A DNA stretch of 64,000 nucleotides, taken from assembly GCF_000471905.2 (NCBI RefSeq), contig NW_006499973.1, positions 1,625,875 through 1,689,874 of the forward strand, in the 5' to 3' direction. Position numbers and translations under genes: made by a program. The DNA comes from Amborella trichopoda (taxonomy: Eukaryota; Streptophyta; Magnoliopsida; Amborellales; Amborellaceae). Under the pieces are notes generated by a model, which was not told the DNA's origin, did no database searches, and saw only the letters and a program-made list of their open reading frames with translations. Positions 32,150 to 44,459 of the stretch are shown here, in pieces (position 1 is the first letter of the stretch; each line of letters begins with the position of its first letter).

Positions 32150-33509
32150 AGGTCCCCAGACCCGGCACCTAGAGTTGGTGCCGAATTAGATAGTAAATTT
32201 TCACAATTAAACTAGAACTTTCTCTGTTCTTAATGTGACAAGTAGAAATAGGAAGAAGGGGCACTAGAAGGTCTGATTATCCGAACTGCCTTCGATTTGA
32301 AGTGTGGCTTAAAGGAGTTTGTGTTTATAGCTTTGAATTGAAGGGTTTGATAAGATGGGGATTGCTCAAAGGGACTCTTTTCTCAAGCTAAGCCTAGGCT
32401 CAAGATCAAGAGATTTTTGGGCATAGCCTAAGCATAAGATCAAGAGAACTCAAACCTTTTTCTTGAGGCAAAGGGGGCTTTTTATAGGTGAAATGAGCCC
32501 ATAACAGCCCATATCCAGTTTTGTAAGAAATTTGGTATCATCAGAGCTTTGACGCCATTTGGAATGGCGTTGGCTCTGGTTGTAATGACACCAAGTCATT
32601 GCTTGTCAAAATGATAGTCAGTAGAAATTAATTGCTCATTAATATTGATCTATACTATCTGTTAGATTCCGGTGCCATTGGCAATGGTGCCGACAACATT
32701 TAGACTTCCGCCCAGCACTGTTCAGGACATGTGCATGCTCTGATTGCTCTGATTTTGTCAATCGCAGTTTGAAACTATTCTGACTAGCGTCGGCGACATT
32801 CGGAATGTCGTCGGGTACTAGATGTCCAGTCGTCTTGATTGTACTTGCCTTTGACCATCATCCAATAAACAATCGACAACCTAACTCCGTACTGACAACT
32901 GACATGTCAGTTCAAGTTTGTCATGGAGGCTGATATGGACTAACATGTCAGCTCGTCACATCGGTCACTTCGGCCAGGCCGTGTCTCGACTGTTGAAGGG
33001 CTCGTAACTTGGTACTATTGGAAATGGCGCTAGTAGCATTGGCTCTGCCGTCAGGCATCTTGATCATATTCTGGTCTTGAAAGCTGGATCCTGTTGGGGC
33101 TTGAAAATGGGGGCTCGGGACTTGGCACAAATGGGAATAACACTGGCACCAATGGGAACAACACCAAGCCTATGGTGTCCCAGGTCGCCCATGCTATGAC
33201 TTGAGTGCTTTTGGTATCTTGCTGTCAGAGTTTTGGTAGGGCTTTGGTGCCCATTGAGGTAACATCATAGCCTTTCTTCTTGAATGCTTCATAGTCAGGC
33301 CGCTCTAGGTCTACCTCGACTTGTTCAGCTTCTTGACGCCCTTGGTCCCACTTGAGCAATGAGGGTTTGGTGGAGGTTAGGCTTATGGAGAATAAGTACT
33401 GGTGGGGTGAATGATTCAAAATACCTAGGTTGTCTGCCTGGGACATTTCAACCTATCAAATTTCCAGTTGAGATCAGAGTGTCTACACTACTGAAGTTAA
33501 CCTAGAACG
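32150..33509 (+). other. 5' region of a Ty3/gypsy element with short palindromes
   Basis: Non-coding DNA upstream of gag remains. It contains short hairpins: CGGCACC...GGTGCCG at 32,163-32,183, ACGCCATT-TGG-AATGGCGT at 32,552-32,570, GGTGCCATT-GGC-AATGGTGCC at 32,671-32,691, and CGACATT-CGG-AATGTCG at 32,794-32,810. A looser one is at 33,010-33,032. Possibly LTR and leader of the adjacent element, but LTR borders and a primer site were not found. Confidence 0.45.
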
Positions 33510-35036
33510 TCTTATGGAGGGTTTTGATATAGGCCCGAAGACAGTAACTATTAGGAGGGACATGGATAGAGGTAAAGCCAAAGCTGTTCAATCCAAAACT
33601 TCCCCGACTACTTCGGTGGTCACCCAAACAGGGAGAAGAATTATCTACCGGCCAGAAGTTAGGAATATTCACAACTGTCCGGACGTGGATGAGGAAGAGG
33701 AGGAAGAGGTGGCGCATTAACAGGGAGTATTCCTTCGATAAAGACTAGGTTTTTGGGATCTTCAAAAAGCATATAGCGACTGAGATCATTACGCTTCCAG
33801 TGCTAAGATATCCTGAGCAGGTTAGTCAAACAGATCGAATCGACTACTGCCCATACCATCAAATGTGAGGACATGTGATGAAAGATTGCTATCCCTGAAA
33901 GGATATCATTGAAGGCCTCATCAAGGACGAAAAGCTCAAGTGTGCTGATCAAGAAACCCCAAAGGCCAAAACTGTGACGACCAACATGGTTTCTTTTATG
34001 AAAGCTCAAGTGTGCTGATTAGAACTTCCTATATCAGTGGCCCTTTGACTTTGATAAAGTCATGATATCGGACATATATGAGAAGCTCCTCATTATGGGA
34101 CTTATTCTCCTCACGAAAAGGTGGAAAATATAAAAAAGGACTCCCTTAAAGGAGTTGCCGATATCATTGTTCCCATACCCACGGGCTGGAAGATTGTTGG
34201 CCAATGATGGATCTGATACATAAATGAGGGGCCTATAGTCATCAACCTTATCCCTCCCGAACATCAGACCTACTGGGGCCCTGTGTTAGAGAAGGTCGAA
34301 GGTTGTACTCATCTGGAGCTATACGAGCAATGCTCAGAATACTCTATAACTCTCAACTCCTTAGTTGATACCGAGGAAGTGTTAGAGCACTGCTGGACTA
34401 CATACGTAAGCCACAACGAGAAGCATCATATGCAAGTTGAAGCCATGAGAAGAGTCTGTTTGAAGGAGCTGGAGATGACACTATCACAAGCAAACATAAC
34501 CGCAGAAGCCCCTCCCATGCCTCAAAATGCTATGAGCTGGGGAAGAGGTAATAAAGGTTCTCATTCAGCAGAACGTGCTCATCCCACTTTGAAAGACTTT
34601 ATGCCCAGACTCTTGATGATGAAGGGCCTTCATGAGCCAAAATCAGCGGATGACGCCCCTCACGGGACAACTGCCAATGCGACTTGGGTAGTCGAGGTTG
34701 AATCCAAGCTTTAGGCCATGCAGTTGAAGTTGAGATCTGTCAAGAAAACTACAAAGATTAAACCACCCAAAGTCGCTCCCCCTAAGAAGGTGACGCCTAT
34801 GATAGAGGTGCAGGTCGAAGCATCCAATGTGACTAGACATTCAAAATAGCCGGCAGATGGAAAGACTGGTGACTACAATGTGGCTTCTCATTTAAGAAGA
34901 ATCTTGACCACCATAAGCATCTATGACACCATTTTTATTTTGAAAGAACTTCGGACTGCTTTGATACAAGCCCTCTCATCTCCCAAAGAATTTCAGGCTG
35001 AAATGGACCAGGTTACCCAGTAGTCTGCCTAACGTT
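33510..35036 (+). pseudogene. Tat-like Ty3/gypsy element A, gag remains
   Basis: Broken gag-like sequence. A short zinc-knuckle-like motif near 33,840-33,895 reads YCPYHQM, a stop, then GHVMKDCYP, which is the C-x-x-H type knuckle of Tat gag proteins. A longer open frame at 34,283-34,714 is the gag-to-protease linker by position. Most of the capsid is missing. Confidence 0.65.
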
Positions 35037-35696
35037 ATGCCAATCACCTTTTTTGACACAGATCTACAACTAGGGACAAATCCCCATACTCGCTCTTTGA
35101 TGGTGGAGGGGATCTTACACAACGTACACATTAATCCGATAATGATCGATGGACGATCAACGGTAAATTTACTTCCCCTAAGAACTTTGAAGTTTATGGG
35201 GATCGATGTCCAGAACTTGCTGGAAGGGCATATGGTGATACAAGGTTTTGACCAGGCTACCCAACATGCTGTAGGGAACATTACATTGAAGCTCAGTACT
35301 GGCGAGCTGGAGGCCTATGTGACATTTCAAGTCATTGAAACTGAGGCGTCGTACAATGTGTTATTAGGGCGCCCATGGTTACATGACAATGGTGTCATTC
35401 CCTCAACTATGCATCAATGCTTCAAATATTTCCATGAAGGGAAACATCATATGGTTTATGTCAATCGAAAGCCCTTCACTAAGGTAGAATCCCATTATCC
35501 AGATGCCAAATTCTATAATCTCGAGAATCCTGACCCCCTCTCCATTGAGGAATTAGAGAGCGAAAGTGATTCTAACAAAGATTATGGGATTGAGCAAGCA
35601 CTGATCAAAGCTGTCAAATGTTTAGATGTCGAAGAAGGAGCCAAGCCGCTCACTACCATCATTTTGGTGAGCGTTGATCCAGAGATGCCGTACTAG
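35037..35696 (+). pseudogene. Tat-like element A, retropepsin domain
   Basis: A 219-codon open frame with the gypsy aspartic-protease fold: PIMIDGRSTVNLLP around the catalytic Asp, then ASYNVLLGRPWLHDNGVIPSTMHQ. The residue after D-G is Arg where this lineage normally has Gly, so activity is doubtful. It would cleave the Gag-Pol polyprotein. Confidence 0.85.
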
Positions 35697-36199
35697 ACCA
35701 AAGACGACGTACTCAATTCTTTCTTGAAGACGAAATTCATGAGCCTTGCCCCTTGAAAGATGGCACTTCAAAACCACAATGGTCCCTCTATAGCCTTCAT
35801 GCTCACATGATCATGAGGAGTATGAATTATGACCCATCCACCAATGAAGGCCTAAATGGTAGAAAGGCAATGATATCACCTTTTCAAGAAATCGAAGATA
35901 TATCCCGAAATAAGTTTAATAACGAATGGCTCGGGTATACCTTGACTTTTAGGACTGACTCAAAGAACATGCACAAAAGAAAATGGACGGTCCATTGTGC
36001 CATGGCGTCCTTAAGCAGCCATGATGATCAGCGTTTAGGATCAGAAGAAGAGATGGACACTGTCCCAAGCCAATTGGAGGACAGAGGCGTGAAGAAGGAG
36101 ATCACAGACCCACCTTCTTGAGTTCATTTTTGGAACCAAAAGAAAGGGAGCAATATGTTGATTTCCTTCAGCTTAACTGAGATACTTTTGCGTGGAATT

Positions 36200-37203
36200 A
36201 CCATGAGATACCCAGGTTGGACCCCATTGTGGCGACTCACAAGCTCATTGTCGAACCTCACATCAAGCTAGTGAAGTAGCACTAGAGGAAATTTCATCCA
36301 GATATAGCATCTCAGATTGAGGTCGAGGTTAACAAATTAGTTAAAGCCGAGTTCATTAGGGAAGTCCTATACACTAAGTGGCTTGCTAATATCATCTCGA
36401 TAAAAAAGAAGACAACTGTATGCATTGATTTTTGCAACCTCAAGTCAGCTTGTCCCAAAGATGACTTCCTTTTGCTTCTCATCGAAATCATGATTGATTC
36501 GATTGTAGCATGTGAAACCTTCTAGTTTATGGATGAGTATTATGGTTACAATCAAATCAGGATGGCTCCTGAAGATGAAGAATTGACAGCCTTCAAAACC
36601 ACGAAAAAGATATATTGCTATAAGGTGATGCCCTTTGGATTGAAGAATGCGGCTGTCGATTATCAGCCAGCCATGACGATCATATTCAAAGACATAAGCC
36701 ACAATGTCGTGGAATGCTATGTCGATTATCTGGTCGTCAAATCCAAGCATCGGTCCGCTCACCTCACAAATCTCGAAGTCATGTTTACAAAGTTGAGAAG
36801 ACATCAACTGAAGATGAACCCCTTGAAGTGCACCTTCGGGGTGAAATCGGGGAAATTTCTAGGCTTCACTGTGAGGCATCAGCGAATCGAGATTGACCTT
36901 ACCAAAATATGTCCCATTCAAGAAATGCCTCCACAGAGGAACATGAGGGAGTTGAAATCTCTCCAAGGTCGATTGTTGTACATCCGAAGGTTCATATCCA
37001 ACCTTTCAGGGCGATGTAAGCCATTTTCTAAGCTCATGAAGAAAGATGTCCCCTTTGAGTGGGATGAATCCTTTCATAATGCCTTTCAGGACATCAATGA
37101 CTATTTACTAAATTGGTCGGTTCTCATAGCTCTTATACCACACAAACCGCTTATTTTATATGTGATGGCTTTGGAGGGATCATTGAGTGCCCTTTTAGAT
37201 TAG
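36200..37203 (+). pseudogene. Tat-like element A, reverse transcriptase
   Basis: RT begins near 36,290 with a KAEFIREV-type segment and runs through GYNQIRM, the CYKVMPFGLKNA motif and NPLKCTFGV. The catalytic YVDD box reads CYVDYLVV, so the second aspartate is lost, and the enzyme would be dead. A TAG near 36,525 also interrupts it. Together with protease, RNase H and integrase fragments this gives the PR-RT-RH-IN order of Ty3/gypsy. Confidence 0.9.
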
Positions 37204-38100
37204 TACAACGAATAAGGGAAGGAAGTAACGCTGTACTATTTGGGTTGCACCATGATGCAGGCCGAGCACAATTACTCTCCCATCGAGAAAATGTGCCTGA
37301 CACTAATGTTCGTAGCCCAAACGCTAAGACATTATTTGCTCACTCGCCTAGTGCAGTTGATTTCTAGAGTTGATTCAATTTAATATTCATGACGAGACTG
37401 GTCTTTTCTACTCGACTGACTAAGTGGAATTTACGCTCTTAAAGGGCAAGAATTGACCAACTTTTTAGCCGCTTATCGATTGCCCGAAGGGTCCCCTTTG
37501 AATGAAGACTTCCCTGATGAGGAAGTCAAGTGTTCAAATAAGCTTGCCTCATGGCAAATGTTCTTTGATGGTGCTTCGCAAGTAAAAGGCTTTGAAGCAG
37601 TGAATCCTGCCTTATGTGTTCTCATTAAATCAGAAATGCTCAAACAATGAGGCAGAATCCCAGGCGTTAATCATTGGTCTAGACATGGCACTAGAACATG
37701 ACCTGGGGTCCCTTGACATCTTTGGTGATTCCCAGTTTATCGTCCGAAGTTAAAAGGATATACGAGGTCCGCAAGGATGAACTCAAGCCCTATTATAATA
37801 CCGCAAGGTACCTCTTAGGGAAAATTTATGAGGCCACTCAGACCCATATTCCTCGAGGATCAAATGTTCAAGCCAATGTACTAACCAAGTTGGGAGCCGC
37901 CATGATCATCGAGCCCGGGGTACAACTTCATATCCCCATACAAGAATGGTGATCCATCACTATGATGGAAAAGGCAGATTCTAAAGATGAAGAGAATCTA
38001 TGGATGGAGTTTCCCCCATACCCTCAGGGAGCTATGAGGAAGTTGGTGGAGGAACCTGTTCCCAACGATGTCATTGTAGTGACCTGAGGTCAGGAAAGAA
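37204..38100 (+). pseudogene. Tat-like element A, RNase H region
   Basis: Frames after the RT stop show LRHYLL and a downstream second RNase-H-type segment beginning WQMFFDGAS (near 37,553), with stops and shifts. Two RNase H-type domains in a row are a mark of the Tat lineage. Heavily decayed. Confidence 0.7.
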
Positions 38101-38500
38101 AGGCTAGCCCTTAAAAGGTGATCCATGAGATTCACTCTCATGGATGACCAACTATATAGAAGGTCATATGATGGAATGTTGTTGAGATGCCTTTCGTATG
38201 AGGAAGGACATGCTGCGGTGCATGATGGAGTATGCGACATGCACTAGTATGGACCCAACCTTTACCACCAATTGCATCGGATGTGGTATTTCTAGCCCAC
38301 TATGGCGAAAGATGCAATTAAATATGCAAAGAAATGTCATGCGTTCCAAATACACGCCGACTATATTCACCAAGCACCAGAACCATTGCATCCCACCCTT
38401 ATGGCTTGGCCCTTTTCTCAGTGGGGAATGGATATCATGCGACCCATTACCCCAGCATCAGAAAATGGCCATTTATATATATTGACTGAAAGATGGTTAC
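38101..38500 (+). pseudogene. Tat-like element A, integrase N-terminus, truncated
   Basis: Minor frames show YRRSYDGMLLRCLS, then AKKCHAFQIHADYIHQ (zinc-binding part, with Cys to Phe where CxxC is expected), then WPFSQWGMDIM with the first catalytic Asp. Similarity ends near 38,500, so the catalytic core and C-terminus are missing. Confidence 0.8.
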
Positions 38501-38827
38501 TTTCTTGTTGGGTTCAGCATGATGACCGATTTGATACCAACTTCGAGCTACGGATCATGTTTTTAGGCCACGATCATGCGACTTGAAATTTGTATGAATC
38601 TTAAAACTTTTGATCGATAGTGCGCTAGTTTCTTAATATATTTCCTTAGTTTATTCACTGAATCACACTGAACATGCCGTCACGATCGCATTGCAACAAA
38701 CGCAGCTCGATTTTGTATTCAGATGAAGATTTTTCCATAATTTAAATCTGATGGTCGGAATTTATAGCAACTTTGACATCGTCGTATGCAGAATCTAACC
38801 ATTCATCACTTATGGGGTTTGGACCAG
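38501..38827. other. Spacer between element A and a dispersed repeat
   Basis: No gene or domain recognised. The integrase similarity has ended and the repeat shared with 55.4 kb has not clearly begun. Part may belong to an LTR. Confidence 0.4.
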
Positions 38828-39545
38828 ACATACCCTGGACACTACACACACAATGCAACTGGTTTCGTATTGATTGGATATGCGAGCGCCGTGAAATGGC
38901 CACTCGAGTGGGACCTGTTGTTGTTGATTTTCCTGCAACTGTCTCCACAATAGCCAACTTCTCTCTAGCTTTTCTCCCTGCTCGGGGGTCGTCACAGGGT
39001 ATGCCATATATCAAAACGCTCGTCTTGACAAGACAAACATATTCGCAAAATTTGAGCTTGATTCGACTCAGAACGAGGGAGATATGGTGCTTGAAAGTTG
39101 CTGCTCGTGATCGTGCAAACTAGTCTCCTTTAATGGAGATTGGTCCAAGGAGGCTGCAAGGGAATAGCATGCGACCTACCCCTTTTCAATGTTTCATCCA
39201 TAACTTTGTCCTAGAACATCTGTTTAAGTTGAAACTTTTCGACCATGTCGGATCCAATGGCGGTGGTCCCATAGTCATTTGACGTATTGAAAATCGAGTT
39301 TTAGTTACGGGGTCCATTTCAGGTTGCGAAAGGCTAATTTTTTTAAAATTGTTTCCTTGTCTGCATTGCCTTAGACATGTCAGATTGTGACGAACTTGGA
39401 AGTGGCCTTTTGAAGTCCTTAAGAATATTTTGACTCGTTTTGAGGCAATTTTGAGACTGTAAAATATTCCACTGTAAGTCAGGGCTTTATTTACCGGCTT
39501 CTCTTTTATTCCGCATCGGGGATCAAAGGTGTTGAAAAATGTCTT
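38828..39545 (+). repeat. Dispersed repeat, copy 1 (shared with 55.4 kb)
   Basis: About 700 bp alignable by eye with 55,403-56,110 in the same orientation. Shared landmarks: ACACAATGCAACTGG, TTTCTCCCTGCTCG, CGTCACA, GATTCGACTCAGA, and CCAATGGCGGTGGTCCCATA. Open frames here are not conserved between copies, so the repeat is non-coding, perhaps LTR sequence of a gypsy element. Confidence 0.75.
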
Positions 39546-39635
39546 CAAAAAGTATCATACAAAGGCCAAGTGTCAACAAAAAGGCATGCAAGTGCCACTT
39601 AGTACACAAGGGGCATGCAGACAATCATGGGAGAA

Positions 39636-40050
39636 TTGTGCTCGGCGGTATCATCTTTTTCTTGTGCTTAGCGGTGAAGTGCGCTCGGCGGTATCGCACT
39701 CGGCAATTTCTTCTTCATCCAAGTCATGCACGATGGTGAAGTGCACTCATCAGCATCATGTTGAACGATGTCTTCTTCATCCAAGTTGCGCACGGTAGTG
39801 AAGTGTGCGAGGCCGCATTTCGCTCGGCGGTGTCTTCCTCGTCCAAGTTGTGGATGGCTGTGAAGTGCACTCGACAGCATCGTGTTCGGCGGTGTCTTCT
39901 TCTTCCAAGTCACTCATGGCGGTGAAGTGCGCATGGCAGCATCAAGCTTGGTGGCATCACGCTTAGCGACATCGCGCTCGACCGTGTCTTCTTCATCCAA
40001 GTTGTCCACGGCGGCGAAGTGCGTTCAGTGGCATCACGCTCAGTGGTACT
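39636..40050 (+). repeat. 62-bp minisatellite
   Basis: GTGAAGTG starts at 39,736, 39,798, 39,860 and 39,923, a 62-63 bp period. Earlier and later degenerate units extend the array from about 39,636 to 40,050. Each unit has a CTCGGCGGT-type segment and TCTTCTTCATCCAAGT. One unit is lengthened by about 28 bp of GGCATCACG-type sequence. Confidence 0.85.
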
Positions 40051-40204
40051 CTCTCTCTTCTGGTGCGCATGACAACACTCTCTCTCTCTTCTGGCGCTCA
40101 CGGAAGTGCCTTCTCTTCTGGTTTGTACGGCAGCACCTCACATGCCGACAACGCGTCGGTGCACTACTACATGTTGAAACGTCCTAGTCCTCACACCATC
40201 CCCC

Positions 40205-40875
40205 CTTTAAAAAGGATTTTGTCCTCAAAATCATATATCTGTTAATCAAATAAATAGGGGTACTTATCACCAATCTCCTCTTCTTGTTCCTAAGTCGATT
40301 CATCTCGATAATGGTATTGCCACAATACTCGAACCAGAGGGATCTCCTTGTTATGCAACGCCTGCACCCTTCTATCCAGTATCTCAATTGGCCACTCGAT
40401 GAAGGTAAGGTCTTCTCTGATTGGGATCGGTTCGTATTTCAAAACATGTGATGGGTCGGGCTGTTACTTCCTTAATAAGGATACATGAAAGACATTATGG
40501 ATGTTTGTTAACTCTGATGGTAGGGCAAGTCGATAAGCCACTCCTTCAAATTTTTTCAGAATCTCAAATGGTCCAATATAACGTGGACTCAACTTTCCTT
40601 TCTTGCCAAATCTCATAACGCCCTTAGTTGGCGACACCTTTAGGAACACTCAATCACCCACCTCAAACTCGAGGTCTCTTCTTCATTATTGGCGTAATTC
40701 TTCTGCCGAATCTGAGCTGTCTTGAGCCTCTCTCTGAGGTCACTTGAACAATTTCTGGTCCTAAAGGTCTCCTTTCACCGATCTCATCCCAACAGATAGA
40801 AGATTTGCACTTCCTTCCAAACAGGGCCTCAAAAGGCGGCATTTGAATACTGGCTTGGAAGCTGTCATGGAGCTC
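40205..40875 (-). pseudogene. Tekay-like chromovirus, integrase C-terminus
   Basis: On the minus strand: [16 protein letters not shown] and [10 protein letters not shown], then [26 protein letters not shown], and VFHVSLLRK. These are hallmarks of the Del/Tekay branch of chromoviruses. Beyond it a broken chromodomain-like tail runs to about 40,205 with EILDRRVQ and VRVLW. Frameshifts at about 40,730 and 40,655. The catalytic core is missing because of an internal deletion. Confidence 0.88.
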
Positions 40876-41480
40876 TGTCACATTCGTCGGTCTTCCCCAC
40901 TTTAGCACAGCTTCAATATTAGAAGGGTCAATGACGACCCATTCCTTAGAAACAATGTGTCCCAGAAAGGCCACCCTTGGAAGCCAAAACTCACTTTTGC
41001 TCAACTTGGCATTCAGTTTCTCTGACTTTAAAGCTTGAAGGACCACTCTCAGATGCTGCTCATGCTCCCCTGGGCTCCTTGAATATATTAGAATTTCATC
41101 AATAAAGACCACAATAAAATCATCCAGAAAGGGTCTAAAAATTCTATTCATCAGGTTCATGAAGACAACTGGGGCATTAGTCAGTTCGAACGACATTACT
41201 AAAAATTCATAATGGCCATATCAGGTTCTGAATGTAGTCTTGGGGATGTCTCCTTCTCTGACCCTCTGCAGTTGATGATAACCTAATAAGAGATCAATCT
41301 TAAAGAACACTTGGGCCCCTTGAAGCTGGTCAAAGATGTCATCAATCCTAAGTAGCGGATACTTGTTCTTCACTGGTACTTGATTCAACTGCTTATAGTC
41401 TATGCAAAGTCTTATGGACCCATCCTTCTTTTTCACAAAAAGAATTGATGCACCTCAAGGCGATAGACTAGGTCGGACGA
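40876..41480 (-). pseudogene. Tekay-like chromovirus, reverse transcriptase fragment
   Basis: Minus-strand frames show [46 protein letters not shown], then [16 protein letters not shown]. The active box reads FIDE where FIDD is expected. The RT thumb follows up to about 40,876, where WGRPTNVTE is joined straight to integrase sequence. The RNase H domain and most of the integrase are therefore deleted. Confidence 0.88.
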
Positions 41481-41835
41481 ACCCCTTCTCTAACAGATCT
41501 TGCAATTGTTCTTTCAACTCTTTCAGTTATGCTGAGGCCATCCTATAAGGGGCCTTGGAAATTGGAGCTGTACTAGGGACCACATCTATCTCAAACTCTA
41601 TCTCCCTAACTGAAGGCAAAGAGGTCAATTCCTTAGGAAAAACTTCTGGGTATTCTCTTACTACAGGTATCTCTTCTAACTTAAAGTGGATGTCCCGATT
41701 CTCTACTACATAGGCTAAATATCCAACACATCTTTTAGCCCGAAGATGGGAAGCCCGAAGGGCAGAAATAAGCAGTAGAGGGGGAGCATCCTTGATACCC
41801 ACAAAGTTGTAGACACCCCATTTTAAATCTGGCAA
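41481..41835 (-). pseudogene. Tekay-like chromovirus, protease-RT linker
   Basis: The minus-strand frame at 41,527-41,835 contains VVREYPEVFPKELTSLP and STAPISKAPYRMA, the conserved linker just before chromoviral RT. Protease catalytic motif and gag lie outside the preserved part. The frame closes at 41,835, after which LTR-like sequence begins. Confidence 0.85.
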
Positions 41836-44200
41836 ATTCTATGGTTTCCTGAACCATTAGAATTACACTATCCTAGTAAATCCAAATCCATAGCCCACAC
41901 AGCCTACCCTGTGACCCATAACCAATTTGCCTACCCAAAACCCCACAGATACCCTGTTTTGACCCAGAATCTTGCAGACGCCCTGTTTTACCAAAAAACT
42001 CATTAAAAATAGGAAAAATCCTTTTTGACCCAAATTTTCTCTGGGAACTTCAAAAGAGGCTGAGGAACATACCTATAGTGAAATAATCTAAATTTGGACA
42101 AATTTTGGTTTGGGTGACACCAGGAGTGTTGCCCAGCCTAGACTGGGCGACATGAGTGGTGTCGCCTAGACTAGGGCGACACTACTTGTGCTGCCAAGGC
42201 GACACCCATAGTGTTGCCCAGCCCCTTTTGGCCAATATTTGGAATTTTTCTTCTTGGGTCGATTTCTTGACCCTTGGTGATGTTTTTTACTATTTTATTT
42301 GGGCGGCACTAGGCGTGTCCCCCGGGTGACACCATCAATGTCACCCAGATCTAGACCCCGAAAATTTGCATTTTTGGTTGGAGGATCTGTGGGTTATGGA
42401 AAGATATCCTTCCCAATAGATCCTTGGCCCTTATAAAATCTCTTTTTCGTGGCCATTTGAGGGGAAGAAGATTGAAACCCTAGAGAGATCTCTTGAGACT
42501 TTCTCAGAGAGAAAAAAACCTAACCCTAATCCTAAGCCTAAAAACCTAGACTTAGTGCACACAAACCCTAGATCTAAAACCATCATTGGGTAACAACAAC
42601 CCTTTGAAACTAGAGATCTGCTGGTCAACATCCAAATCAGAGAGGCAAAGAGGACGCTGGTTCTGATATGGCTGAGCCCTCGAAGGTTCGGAGTCCCGGG
42701 CCATCCGGCTCGGTTTGGTATTGTTTCCTTCCCTTTTCTTTCTTCTCCTTTTGCTGTTTCTAATTTCATTTTGATTTATTTTGATTATTTTGATTTAAAA
42801 TTGTGTTTTGATGGTTTGGATCATGCTGGCTATACCACAGATATGAGAGTGGATCTGCGAGTTTCAGGCCAGATCTGGCCTTAGACCTGAATTCGATTTG
42901 TCCCACCTACTCTACAATCTTATTTTCATCAGTTTAAGTTGTCAAGATTCGAGAGATCTTCATTGGAAGATCTGTCTGATTTTGTATCGTAAACAGTTTG
43001 GCACCCATCGTAGGGCATTTCGAGCTTGATTAAAGTGCCAAAACAGAAGTTTTAGGTACTGTTTTTCACTTTTTTTTAGTAAAAAAAAGTCCCAAAAATC
43101 TGCTGTGACCCTGACCTAGGGTTTGGTGCTGTGAAACCCTATCTGTCTTGGGCGACACCAGCAATGTCGCTTGGGCGACACCACCAGTGCCGCCCAGGTC
43201 TAGGGCAACATGCCCCCTGTCGGCCAAACTCAAAAGTTTCAAAGTTTTTTGAAACTTTGCAGTCTGGTTCTAGGGACTCTCTTGTGACTGGTCAAAAAAT
43301 TGCAAATCAAAATAAAATCTTTAAAATTATAAAAAAAATATATTTTTATGTTCTATATGCGCTTTTCTGTTTTTACTTTATTTGAATTTATTTCATTAAA
43401 AAAATTATTTTCCCTATTTTTGGAAATTTTTTATTACCTTATTTCATCAAAATATCATAAAAATAATAAAAAAATAACTTTTTTTTTGGCGACACTTGGA
43501 GTGTCGCCTAGCCTGTAAGGGTGACACCAGTAGTGCCGCCTGGGCGACACCACCAATGTCATCCAATTGCAGTGGTTTGAGAAAATTATTGAGACCCCAC
43601 AGACCTCTTCCAGAGGCTTTTGGCTTCCTGTACACCTAACTTTTGATTAAAATAAAATTTTAAAAAATAAAAGAAAAATATTTTGCTTTAGATAGGTTTG
43701 TTCTGTTCCTGGCTTTTTTATTTTATTTTTAGTTTGTTGATTTTGATTGAAATCATGTTTTCCCTGCTTTCAACATGCTTAGTTTAACTGTGTTTCATCA
43801 AATGTTAAAACATAAAAGAATTTAAAAATAAAAAAAATACATCGAGGGTTGCTTGCACCGTCCCTGAACCGTGTCCCGTTCGAGTCACCCTTGACTCGGG
43901 CCGCGCTTGACTTAGCACGGACTGTGCTTGGTGTCACTGATTTGATTGTACCTTCTTAGGGGTTGCTTACCCCTCCATCTATACTGTGGTTCGAGTGAGC
44001 TTCGCCTCAAAGTGTGCATCTCTAGGCACAACAAGTGCCAAGCACTCGTTTTATTTCTTTCTTGCATTATGTGCCTGCCTGCTTGACAATTATTTTTGAT
44101 TGCGTGCTTCTTTACAAAATCCAACACACACCAGACAGGGAATGCCTAAGAAACCAGCAAACAAATATTTTGAAAACCCCTAAAATCCGCATTAATGGCA
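41836..44200 (+). other. LTR-like region with many short palindromes
   Basis: No coding domain. TTATAAAATCTC at 42,432 resembles a TATA box, followed by a CCCTAGAGAG...CCTAACCCTAA stretch resembling the start of an LTR transcript. GGGCGACACC...GTGTCGCC-type palindromes recur at about 42,112, 42,145, 42,174, 42,197, 42,302, 42,325, 43,150, 43,173, 43,488, 43,509 and 43,531. It may be one long LTR or two overlapping ones; ends could not be fixed. Confidence 0.5.
42112..43562. repeat. Scattered GGCGACACC / GTGTCGCC palindrome family
   Basis: About eleven units of 20-26 bp, each GGGYGACAC followed by 4-6 variable bases and GTGTCGCC or a near match, in three clusters. Units are separated by ordinary AT-rich LTR-like sequence, so this is not a tandem array. 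Each can fold into a small hairpin. Confidence 0.7.
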
Positions 44201-44459
44201 TGAGGGGAACCTAGCTTTGAGAGTTAAGGTGGTTGGGATTCACATAACTTTGGGCGCTCCTCCATAATCCTTTGCATCTAAGCAACTCCGCGTATAGTAG
44301 GAACTGGTGAACATCCTATAACAGGAGGCCAGGACCTATGTGGGGACCTATATCAGCCTAGCCGCATTTCAATAGTTAGGAACCCACTCTCAAGCCAAGC
44401 CTACCTATAATCTAAGTCAAAAGTTTTCGTGTGCTCTGCTTGCTTATTTCTCAGTTTGG

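Noticed and set aside
36445-36807. 120-codon minus frame
   Set aside because: Antisense shadow of the RT of element A.
39636-40050. Regular repeats with a CRISPR-like look
   Set aside because: Contiguous degenerate minisatellite without conserved repeats and unique spacers, in a plant genome.
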